A stretch of DNA of 8,758 nucleotides, from the NCBI GenBank assembly GCA_030600525.1, contig JAUVLX010000136.1:1-8758 (forward strand), read 5' to 3'. Position numbers and translations under genes: made by a program. Positions 1 through 6,416 of this stretch are shown one piece after another (position 1 is the first letter of the stretch; each line of letters starts with the position of its first letter). The DNA comes from Desulfobulbus sp. (GTDB taxonomy: Bacteria; Desulfobacterota; Desulfobulbia; Desulfobulbales; Desulfobulbaceae). The notes below the pieces were generated by a model, which worked only from the letters and a program-made list of their open reading frames with translations, was not told where the DNA came from and made no database searches.

Positions 1-1
1 A

Positions 2-283
2 GCAGCTCACGAACAGGTAGGACGTCTGGCAGCTGAATATGGTTACAGCATGCTTGCCGTTACCGGTGAGTACGCAACCACTGTCTCCAGAGGAGCGTTG
101 GCTGCAGGTATGGCTGAATCGTGCATTCATATTTTTCCCGATCCCAAGGCTATTGCTACCTGGTTGTACCATCTGATCTCCAATGGGGTGGTTACTGGTA
201 ATGATTGGCTTCTTGCCAAGGGTTCGCGGGGGATGCGAATGGAAACCATGATTGAAGAGCTGGAACGGCTCCTGAAACTTTAA
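2..283 (+). CDS. murF: UDP-N-acetylmuramoyl-tripeptide--D-alanyl-D-alanine ligase, C-terminal end (partial)
   Basis: This is the last 93 codons of MurF, cut by the left edge; the reading frame is open from base 2 to the TAA at 281-283. MurF is the cytoplasmic ATP-dependent ligase that adds D-Ala-D-Ala to the UDP-MurNAc-tripeptide. The fragment belongs to the C-terminal Mur ligase domain. It shows the HEQVGRLAAEYGY helix, then a LAVTGEYA strand-turn, a FPDPKAIATWL segment, and the family's closing motif LAKGSRGMRMETMIEEL. This KGSRxxxME motif near the C terminus is characteristic of MurF and separates it from MurE. Position directly upstream of mraY is the usual one, with only 11 bases between them. 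The catalytic and ATP-binding domains lie outside the window, so intactness of the whole gene cannot be judged. Confidence 0.95.
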   Translation, partial: AAHEQVGRLAAEYGYSMLAVTGEYATTVSRGALAAGMAESCIHIFPDPKAIATWLYHLISNGVVTGNDWLLAKGSRGMRMETMIEELERLLKL

Positions 284-294
284 CGGGATGCACT

Positions 295-1374
295 ATGCTC
301 TATAACTTTCTTTATCCTCTTCACATCGATTACAGCTGGCTTAATGTGTTCCGTTACATTACCTTTCGGGCCATTGGCAGCTCAATTACGGCCCTTCTTT
401 TTGTGATCATTGTCGGCCCGATTTTTATCGCCTGGCTTAAAAAGAAACAGATTGGTCAGGTTATCAGAGAGGACGGTCCTGAATCGCATCTTTCAAAACA
501 GGGCGTACCTACCATGGGGGGCGTTCTTATATTAGCGGCCATGATCTTTTCAACCTTCATTTGGGCAGATTTAACCAACGGTCTGGTGTGGTTGCTCCTC
601 GGGGTTAGCGTTTTTTTTGGCATTATCGGTTCTGTTGATGATTGGAAAAAGATCCGTAAGGGCAATTCCAGGGGGCTGACAGCCAGGGAAAAATTAGCGA
701 TGCAGGTTGTGGGCGCTTCTATTGTCGGCTTGTACCTTATCTTGCATCCAGTCTATGACGGGGTACTGAGCCTTCCCTTTTTTAAGGGTATTTTGCCAGA
801 TTTAGGGTGGTGGTATATTCCTTTTGCTGTGTTGGTGATTGTCGGTGCTTCCAATGCTGTCAATCTGACCGACGGCCTTGACGGGCTTGCTGCAGGTCCG
901 GTCGTTATTACCGGATCCGTGTATCTCGTTTTCTCTTATGTAGCTGGTAACATGGTGGTCGCGCAGTACCTGCAGGTTCCCTTTGTGCATGGCGCAGGTG
1001 AAGTTGCAGTATATTGCGGCACCTTGGTTGGGGCGTGCTTAGGCTTTTTGTGGTTTAATACTTATCCTGCTCAGATTTTCATGGGAGATGTCGGGTCTCT
1101 GTCCCTTGGGGGAACACTTGGTGCCGTGTCCATTATTACCAAACAAGAACTACTGTTGGCCATTGTCGGCGGTATCTTTGTATTGGAAGCTGTTTCCGTC
1201 ATCCTTCAGGTGGGATATTTTAAGCTCACAGGGGGGAAACGGATTTTCCTAATGGCCCCAATCCATCACCATTTTGAGAAAAAAGGGTGGGTTGAACCCA
1301 AGGTGGTGGTTAGGTTCTGGATTATTTCGATCATACTTGGTCTGGTTGGGTTGGCTACTTTAAAGTTGAGGTAA
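295..1374 (+). CDS. mraY: Phospho-N-acetylmuramoyl-pentapeptide transferase (lipid I synthase)
   Basis: MraY is the integral inner-membrane enzyme that transfers phospho-MurNAc-pentapeptide from UDP to undecaprenyl phosphate, giving lipid I. The 359-residue product has the family's usual length, and its many hydrophobic segments fit the ten-helix fold. Visible signatures are PTMGGVLIL (72-80), the DDWKK motif with the Asp pair at 115-116, NAVNLTDGLDGLA (187-199), FMGDVGSLSLGG (262-273) with the Asp of the Mg site at 265, and the APIHHHFEKKGW loop with the His triad at 324-326. All these active-site residues are present. The ATG at 295 follows the murF stop by 11 bases and has a modest GGGA Shine-Dalgarno at 285-288. 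The gene is followed by murD after two bases, so translational coupling is likely. Confidence 0.98.
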   Translation: MLYNFLYPLHIDYSWLNVFRYITFRAIGSSITALLFVIIVGPIFIAWLKKKQIGQVIREDGPESHLSKQGVPTMGGVLILAAMIFSTFIWADLTNGLVWLLLGVSVFFGIIGSVDDWKKIRKGNSRGLTAREKLAMQVVGASIVGLYLILHPVYDGVLSLPFFKGILPDLGWWYIPFAVLVIVGASNAVNLTDGLDGLAAGPVVITGSVYLVFSYVAGNMVVAQYLQVPFVHGAGEVAVYCGTLVGACLGFLWFNTYPAQIFMGDVGSLSLGGTLGAVSIITKQELLLAIVGGIFVLEAVSVILQVGYFKLTGGKRIFLMAPIHHHFEKKGWVEPKVVVRFWIISIILGLVGLATLKLR

Positions 1375-1376
1375 GA

Positions 1377-2762
1377 GTGCTGCTTGTTCCTGGGATGAAA
1401 GGTGTGGTGGTCGGTTGCGGAAAGGCAGGCCAGTCTGTTGTTCGGTTTTTGCTCGATCGTCATCTTTGCGTAGGTGTATCTGAAGGCAGCGCTGCTGGCC
1501 GACTTGATGCAGGTATGGTTGCTGATCTGCAAAGCAAGGGGGTCTTGTTTGAATTTGGAGGACATACCGAAGATTTTCTGACTTCTTTTGATTTTGTAGT
1601 ACCTAGTCCAGGTATCCCGCTTGACCTGCCTGTACTGAATGCCGTGAGGCAAAAGGGCGTTAAAATAGTAGGCGAACTAGGTCTTGCAGCCGGTCATTTT
1701 GAGGTCCCTGTTATTGGTGTTACCGGTTCAAATGGTAAAACGACCGTGACTTCTCTGATTGGCTCGTTGCTAGACCATGCCAAACAGAAGGCTTTTGTTG
1801 GTGGCAATATAGGTACCCCTTTACTTGAGTATTTTTCAAGCAAGGAACTTCCGAGTGCAGTTGTTCTCGAGCTTTCAAGCTTTCAGTTGGATTTGGCAGG
1901 TGCTTTTAGACCTGATATCGGTCTGGTTTTAAATATTTCGCCGGACCATCTGGATCGCCATCATACGGTGGAGGCTTATATTGAGGCCAAACTAAAAATG
2001 ATTCGTCATCAGCGATTAGGCGATCGACTTATTTTAGGCGGAGATGATAAAAGGTTGGCTGGAGTCAGCAGCGTTGACAATGTTGAAGTCTATAGGTTCG
2101 GGATGGACAAGGAGTGTGCGGCATCCATCAAAGGGGATATGGTTGAGTTGAGGTTTACGGAGGACGGTGTATTGAGGCAGGAAACTTACAATTTGGAAGG
2201 TACGCACCTGACCTCGTCCGTGAATCGTCTCAACGCAGCAGCCGCTATTCTTGCCGTAAGGTTTGCCGGTTGCAGCAGAGACCAGGTCCAAAGTGGACTC
2301 AACGTCTTTCAACCGCCCCTGCATCGAATGACAGAAGTCGCAGTAATAGATGGCGTTCGATATATAAATGATTCTAAAGCAACAAATTATGGGGCAATGT
2401 ATGCCGCCCTGCAAGGGTGCTCAGAACCGGTGGTCTTAATCGCTGGCGGCAGAGAAAAGGGTGGCGATTGGCAGTTGTTGCGTGATGTTTTAGCACAAAA
2501 GGTGTGTCAACTCATACTGATTGGAGAGGCTGCTGAAAAAATGAAACGTGTTTTTGAAGATATTGTACCTGTTACCCAGGCCGAGTCAATGGATGCTGCT
2601 GTGCAGGCTGCGCGTACATTTGCGAGGGATGGCGATTTGGTGTTGCTTGCCCCAGGATGTGCAAGTTTTGACATGTATTCTGGATATGAAGAGCGTGGAA
2701 AGGTCTTCATGGAAAGTGTGCAGCGGTTGAGGCTGGAGAAGAGAGGATGGCGGGCTCCATGA
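1377..2762 (+). CDS. murD: UDP-N-acetylmuramoylalanine--D-glutamate ligase
   Basis: MurD is a cytoplasmic ATP-dependent ligase that adds D-glutamate to UDP-MurNAc-L-Ala. The product is 461 residues, normal for the family. The N-terminal domain carries GCGKAGQS (13-20) and PSPGIP (76-81). The central domain has the P-loop GVTGSNGKTT (114-123, Lys121), ELSSFQL (165-171), SPDHLDRH (188-195) and the carbamylated-lysine position YIEAKLKM (Lys205). The C-terminal domain has HRMTE (316-320), NDSKATN (331-337) and CASFD (428-432). The usual GxHNxxN motif reads SSVNRLN (280-286), so the key Asn283 is kept but the preceding His is Val. The start is a GTG, two bases after the mraY stop, with GAGGT at 1368-1372. 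An in-frame ATG at 1395 is an alternative start closer to the first beta strand, but it has no clear ribosome binding site. The 3' end overlaps the next small gene by 16 bases. Confidence 0.97.
   Translation: MLLVPGMKGVVVGCGKAGQSVVRFLLDRHLCVGVSEGSAAGRLDAGMVADLQSKGVLFEFGGHTEDFLTSFDFVVPSPGIPLDLPVLNAVRQKGVKIVGELGLAAGHFEVPVIGVTGSNGKTTVTSLIGSLLDHAKQKAFVGGNIGTPLLEYFSSKELPSAVVLELSSFQLDLAGAFRPDIGLVLNISPDHLDRHHTVEAYIEAKLKMIRHQRLGDRLILGGDDKRLAGVSSVDNVEVYRFGMDKECAASIKGDMVELRFTEDGVLRQETYNLEGTHLTSSVNRLNAAAAILAVRFAGCSRDQVQSGLNVFQPPLHRMTEVAVIDGVRYINDSKATNYGAMYAALQGCSEPVVLIAGGREKGGDWQLLRDVLAQKVCQLILIGEAAEKMKRVFEDIVPVTQAESMDAAVQAARTFARDGDLVLLAPGCASFDMYSGYEERGKVFMESVQRLRLEKRGWRAP
2735..2738 (+). promoter_or_regulatory. 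Ribosome binding site of the small cysteine-rich gene
   Basis: GGAG lies inside the last codons of murD, 8 bases before the ATG at 2747. A purine-rich run continues through 2746. The spacing suits the ATG at 2747 better than the ATG at 2759, and it decides the start given for this gene. Confidence 0.5.
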
Positions 2763-2971
2763 TTTTCAAAGTGTGTTGTATCTGTAACAGGGTAGAGCAT
2801 AATGGTTCATGGCTGTATAGTAACTATCTTGCCGAAGGGGCTGTTGCTAGCCATGGTTATTGTCCACAGTGTTTCCAAAAAGCCATGACCGAAATTGAGA
2901 TATTTTTAGCTCAAAATCATGAAGGTAGTAGGGTGCAATCTAACCACCATGGATGTGCAGAATGCGTTTAG
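2747..2971 (+). CDS. Small cysteine-rich putative zinc-knuckle protein between murD and murG
   Basis: This is a 74-residue protein of unknown function in the slot where ftsW usually lies. It contains C10-x-x-C13, Trp22, then SHGYCPQC (35-42) with C39-P-x-C42. This spacing and the Trp/Tyr residues between resemble a stand-alone copy of a small cysteine-rich tail that I know from the C termini of response regulators and PAS proteins in Desulfobacterota-like bacteria (pattern CxxCKKIR...W...YI...HGxCPxC). Four cysteines so arranged probably bind a metal such as zinc. A further C70-x-x-C73 sits at the very end. No signal peptide or membrane segment is visible. The ATG at 2747 is chosen because GGAG at 2735-2738 lies 8 bases upstream. 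The ATG at 2759, which overlaps the murD TGA as ATGA, is a real alternative and would give 70 residues. It overlaps murD by 16 bases (4 for the alternative) and runs into the start of murG. The overlaps, intact frame and family-like motif argue for a real gene. Role is unknown. Confidence 0.72.
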   Translation: MAGSMIFKVCCICNRVEHNGSWLYSNYLAEGAVASHGYCPQCFQKAMTEIEIFLAQNHEGSRVQSNHHGCAECV

Positions 2972-4068
2972 TTGTCACTGGTGGGGGGACTGGTGGCCAT
3001 TTGTTTCCAGGACTCGCTCTGGCAAAGGCAATGCAGCAGGCTGTACCGAAAACGGAGGTCATGTTTATTGGTACTGCAAGGGCATTGGATCAGCAGGTTC
3101 TTGCCGGGACAGGCATGGAGATAGAGGTACTTAACTGCAGCGGATTGAAGGGAACAACGGTTGTCGAAAAAGCTCGCAGCTTGTTTCAACAACCAATAGC
3201 AGTGTTGACCGCTATCAAAATTTTGAGACGGTTTAAGCCTGATCTGGTTTTTGCAGTGGGTGGGTATGTTACCGGGCCAGTCATGCTTGCCGCAAAAATG
3301 CTGGGTGTACCCGTGTGTATCCATGAACAGAATTCCGTACCAGGGCTTGCAAATAGGCTGGCTGGAAGAATAGCTGACACTATCTGTACCTCCATTCCAT
3401 GTGGTGATACGTTTCCGGCAGCAAAGGTGGTGCAGACTGGCAACCCTGTACGTCAAGAGATTTTGGAAACAGCCCTTGTTGGAAAAGTATGGCAAAGCCC
3501 GTTAACATTACTGGTTTTGGGAGGCAGTCAGGGCGCGCACAGGGTCAATGTTTTATTTCTTGAAGCAGTAAGAGAACTGGTAGGAAAAGGACACCGCTTT
3601 CATATAATACATCAAACAGGTCAGCAGGATTATGAAATGGTTGCCAGGGCCTATGGTGGCTTGGATGTGGTGGCGGACGTGCAACCCTTTTTTAAAAATA
3701 TGGCAGAGCTTTACAGGCGTGCTCACTTTGTGGTCTCAAGAGCGGGCGCAACAACATTAGCGGAATTTGCTGTGGCAGGACTTCCGGCTGTGCTGATCCC
3801 TTACCCACATGCAGCGGATAATCATCAGCAGACCAATGCTGAATATTATGCCAAGGGAGGAGGCTGCCTGATACGGCAGGAGGATACTCTTTCAAGTCAT
3901 GAACTGGCAAAGGTGATCTGTAGTATACTGTTGAAGCCGGAAGGTGAGTTACGTTCAATGGCAGCTAACATGCGTAAAATGGGAGTGCCGGAAGCTACTG
4001 ATCGAATTGTAGAGCAGTGCTTACGCCTCATTGAAAAAAAAAGCAGAGCGAGCAAAACGAGTATTTAG
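2962..4068 (+). CDS. murG: UDP-N-acetylglucosamine--lipid I N-acetylglucosaminyltransferase (lipid II synthase)
   Basis: MurG is a peripheral GT-B fold glycosyltransferase on the inner face of the membrane that adds GlcNAc to lipid I, making lipid II. With the start given here it has 368 residues, close to the family's usual length. Signatures are the N-terminal glycine loop VVTGGGTGGHLFPG (4-17), AVGGYVTGPV (98-107), HEQNSVPGLANR (121-132), TGNPVR (159-164), the second glycine loop LGGSQGAHRVN (186-196), SRAGATTLAE (259-268) and IPYPHAADNHQ (279-289), which form the donor and acceptor sites. The ATG at 2962 gives the family-typical beginning MRLVVTGGGTGGH. The in-frame ATG at 2953 would add only Met-Cys-Arg. 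Neither has a convincing Shine-Dalgarno, and both overlap the upstream small gene (stop 2969-2971), so initiation probably depends on translational coupling. murC follows after 4 bases. Confidence 0.97.
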   Translation: MRLVVTGGGTGGHLFPGLALAKAMQQAVPKTEVMFIGTARALDQQVLAGTGMEIEVLNCSGLKGTTVVEKARSLFQQPIAVLTAIKILRRFKPDLVFAVGGYVTGPVMLAAKMLGVPVCIHEQNSVPGLANRLAGRIADTICTSIPCGDTFPAAKVVQTGNPVRQEILETALVGKVWQSPLTLLVLGGSQGAHRVNVLFLEAVRELVGKGHRFHIIHQTGQQDYEMVARAYGGLDVVADVQPFFKNMAELYRRAHFVVSRAGATTLAEFAVAGLPAVLIPYPHAADNHQQTNAEYYAKGGGCLIRQEDTLSSHELAKVICSILLKPEGELRSMAANMRKMGVPEATDRIVEQCLRLIEKKSRASKTSI

Positions 4069-4072
4069 AGCA

Positions 4073-5455
4073 ATGTACAGAAAAACAAAACATATTCATT
4101 TTGTAGGAATCGGCGGGATTGGCATGTCCGGGATCGCCGAATTGCTTTTGAATCTTGGTTATACCGTAAGCGGGTCTGATCTCGAGGCAACAGATATAAC
4201 TGCAAAGTTGGAGCGGCTTGGCGCCAAAATCTATCGCGGCCACGAACGTCAATGGGTGGGGAATGCTGATGTTGTAGTCACCTCCACCGCCATTGCAGAA
4301 GATAACCCCGAAGTAGCTCAGGCAAGGGAAGAACATGTACCTGTCATTCAGCGGGCAGAAATGCTTGCCGAGCTTATGCGGTTAAAAAAATACGGTATAG
4401 CTATTGCTGGTAGTCATGGTAAGACGTCTACTACTTCTTTGGTTGCCACCATTTTAGGCGAGGCTGAACTGGACCCAACCATAGTGGTTGGGGGAAAAGT
4501 TGCAAGCCTGGGCGGTAATGCAAAGCTGGGTGACGGTGAATTCCTGGTTGCAGAGGCCGATGAAAGCGATGGCTCTTTTTTGAAATTGTCTCCAGTGATT
4601 GAAGTGGTGACCAATATTGATTTGGAACACTTGGATTACTACCGTGACATCGATCACATTAAAGACGTTTTTCTGGAGTTTATTAACCGGTTACCCTTTT
4701 ATGGGGTTGCGATCGTTTGTTTTGACGATAAAAATATCGCCGCGTTGCTGCCGGAAATTCATAAAAGAACCATAACCTACGGGCTGACTGAACAGGCTGA
4801 TCTTTATGCCACCCGGATTGTCTCTGCAGAAGGTGGTACCCGTTTTACGGTTAAGAGACGGCAGGAGGAATTGGGTCAGGTAACCCTCAACCGACCGGGA
4901 CGACATACTATCTACAACAGCCTGGCCGCCATCGCTGTGGGACTGGAGCTTGAAATTGATTTTTCCACTATCGCTATGGCGCTGCAAGGTTTCCAAGGGG
5001 TAGAGCGTCGCATTGAAGTCAAGGGCGAGGCTGAGGGGGTGCTGGTAGTAGATGATTACGGACACCATCCAACAGAAATTCGGGCAACTCTTGATGCGGT
5101 TCGAGAAGGCTGGCCGGAGAAGAGACTTGTTGTTGCTTTTCAGCCCCATCGTTACAGCAGAACTCAGGGCTTGTTTGATGAGTTTGTTACTGCTTTTCAT
5201 CGGGCAGATGTGTTGGTCCTTACTGATATTTATCCGGCAAGTGAAGCGCCTATTGCTGGTGTAACTGCCCAGGCTTTGCAGGAAGCGATACAAAAGCATG
5301 GACAGCGAAATACCTTTTACATTCCAGGGCTTATTGATTCGCCAGCCGAATTGCTTCCGCTTTTGCAGGAAAATGACTTGTTGTTGACCTTGGGAGCAGG
5401 GAATATTGTACGTACCGGTGAGCAAGTGCTCCATCTTATTGCTGAAAAGAAGTAG
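4073..5455 (+). CDS. murC: UDP-N-acetylmuramate--L-alanine ligase
   Basis: MurC is the cytoplasmic ATP-dependent ligase that attaches L-Ala to UDP-MurNAc, the first amino acid of the stem peptide. The ATG at 4073 begins with MYRKTKHIHFVGIGGIGMSG, the conserved MurC N terminus with its Rossmann glycine loop, and gives 460 residues, typical of the family. A longer form from TTG at 4031 would overlap murG and add 14 basic residues; I reject it. Motifs are AIAGSHGKTST (110-120, P-loop Lys117), AEADESDGSF (160-169), NIDLEHLDYY (181-190), ERRIEVKG (311-318), DDYGHHPTEI (327-336), QPHRYSRT (357-364) and TLGAGNI (439-445). The domain 2/3 junction motif GxHNxxN reads GRHTIYN (276-282), with Thr279 in place of the usual Asn. 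It follows murG after 4 bases with only a weak ribosome binding site, so translational coupling is probable. murB follows after 8 bases. Confidence 0.97.
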   Translation: MYRKTKHIHFVGIGGIGMSGIAELLLNLGYTVSGSDLEATDITAKLERLGAKIYRGHERQWVGNADVVVTSTAIAEDNPEVAQAREEHVPVIQRAEMLAELMRLKKYGIAIAGSHGKTSTTSLVATILGEAELDPTIVVGGKVASLGGNAKLGDGEFLVAEADESDGSFLKLSPVIEVVTNIDLEHLDYYRDIDHIKDVFLEFINRLPFYGVAIVCFDDKNIAALLPEIHKRTITYGLTEQADLYATRIVSAEGGTRFTVKRRQEELGQVTLNRPGRHTIYNSLAAIAVGLELEIDFSTIAMALQGFQGVERRIEVKGEAEGVLVVDDYGHHPTEIRATLDAVREGWPEKRLVVAFQPHRYSRTQGLFDEFVTAFHRADVLVLTDIYPASEAPIAGVTAQALQEAIQKHGQRNTFYIPGLIDSPAELLPLLQENDLLLTLGAGNIVRTGEQVLHLIAEKK

Positions 5456-5463
5456 CCAAATTC

Positions 5464-6399
5464 ATGATCGATAGCCAGCGTAAGCAATTGGAGCAGCGCA
5501 TTTCTCAGGTACAGTGGGATGTGGATATGGGGAGCCGTTCGACCTTTAAGGTTGGAGGCAGGGCGGAGGCCCTGGTTAAGGTGAAAGACCAAGGCGAACT
5601 GAGCTCTCTCTTGGCTTGGGCGGAATCAAACGGTGTGCCATGGGCAATACTTGGCGGAGGATCAAACATACTTGTCGTAACCGACCGTTTTGAAGGTATG
5701 TTTTTACAACTCGGTGACGGGTTTACGGAAATTCGGGTGGCGGAAAAAAAAGTCACTACTGCTACCGGATATGTTTTTATCAGTGTTGGTGGTGGGTGCA
5801 GATTAGGTCTGTTGGTTTCTTTTTGTTCACAAAAGGCGTTGGCTTGCATGGAGTGGGCAACTGGTATTCCCGGAACAGTGGGGGGAGCCATTCGTATGAA
5901 TGCAGGCGCCCACGGTAGTCAAATGGCTGATATAGTACATTCCGTGACTTTGGTTGCCCAAACTGGGCAGGTGCTGGAAGTGCCGGCAGAAGATATTGCA
6001 TTTGGTTATAGAACCACCTGTTTTCCTCGTGAGTCAGCAGGGCAGCGATATGTTATAGTCGGTTGCACTTTGCAGCTGGCATCAGGGGACGCAGAGCAGG
6101 TTAAAGGGCGATGCAGAGAATATGCCCATTGGCGGAAGGAACATCAGCCTGGGGGGGCGGGATCAGCTGGTTCCTTTTTTAAAAATCCCCAGGATGATTC
6201 GGCCGGGAGATTGATCGAGGCGGTTGGCTTGAAAGGTTTCCAACTGAGAGGAGCCAAAATCTCCGGCAAGCATGCAAATTTTATCATCAACAATGGTGAT
6301 GCGGTTCCGCAAGATATAGTGGAGCTCATGGAATTTATACAGAAAAAGGTTAAAGAGGAAACAGGGGTTCAGCTGGAACCAGAAGTACACATTTATTAA
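5464..6399 (+). CDS. murB: UDP-N-acetylenolpyruvoylglucosamine reductase
   Basis: MurB is a cytoplasmic FAD enzyme that reduces UDP-GlcNAc-enolpyruvate to UDP-MurNAc with NADPH, the step before MurC. The 311-residue length fits the shorter type II MurB without the extra fold seen in the E. coli enzyme. The FAD-binding part shows STFKVGGRAE (26-35), LGGGSNILV (63-71) and ATGIPGTVGGAIRMNAGAHG (132-151). The substrate part shows FGYRTTCF (180-187, Arg183), the catalytic AGSFFKNP (235-242), in which Ser237 is the proton donor, KISGKHANFIIN (265-276), and the closing EPEVH (305-309), in which Glu307 is the conserved acid. Everything needed for catalysis is visible. The ATG at 5464 follows the murC stop by 8 bases. 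No ddl gene lies between murB and ftsQ, unlike many other dcw clusters. Confidence 0.97.
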   Translation: MIDSQRKQLEQRISQVQWDVDMGSRSTFKVGGRAEALVKVKDQGELSSLLAWAESNGVPWAILGGGSNILVVTDRFEGMFLQLGDGFTEIRVAEKKVTTATGYVFISVGGGCRLGLLVSFCSQKALACMEWATGIPGTVGGAIRMNAGAHGSQMADIVHSVTLVAQTGQVLEVPAEDIAFGYRTTCFPRESAGQRYVIVGCTLQLASGDAEQVKGRCREYAHWRKEHQPGGAGSAGSFFKNPQDDSAGRLIEAVGLKGFQLRGAKISGKHANFIINNGDAVPQDIVELMEFIQKKVKEETGVQLEPEVHIY

Positions 6400-6416
6400 A
6401 GGATACCAGGAAAAGT

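Noticed and set aside
2919..3134. Plus-strand open frame of 71 codons overlapping the murG start
   Set aside because: It runs out of frame through the murG glycine loop; its Gly/Trp/Cys-rich sequence is the glycine-codon run read in another frame.
2968..3495. Minus-strand open frame of 175 codons
   Set aside because: It is antisense to the conserved N-terminal part of murG and has no family-like motif. Its cysteine- and histidine-rich look comes from complementing murG codons.
4031..4072. Upstream TTG start for murC
   Set aside because: The 14 extra residues are a lysine/arginine-rich stretch from the A run inside murG. The ATG at 4073 gives the conserved MYRKxKHIHF start and normal length.
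4691..5434. Minus-strand open frame of 247 codons
   Set aside because: It lies wholly opposite murC, which has all its family motifs. Its translation shows no recognisable domain, and it is a shadow of murC codon composition.
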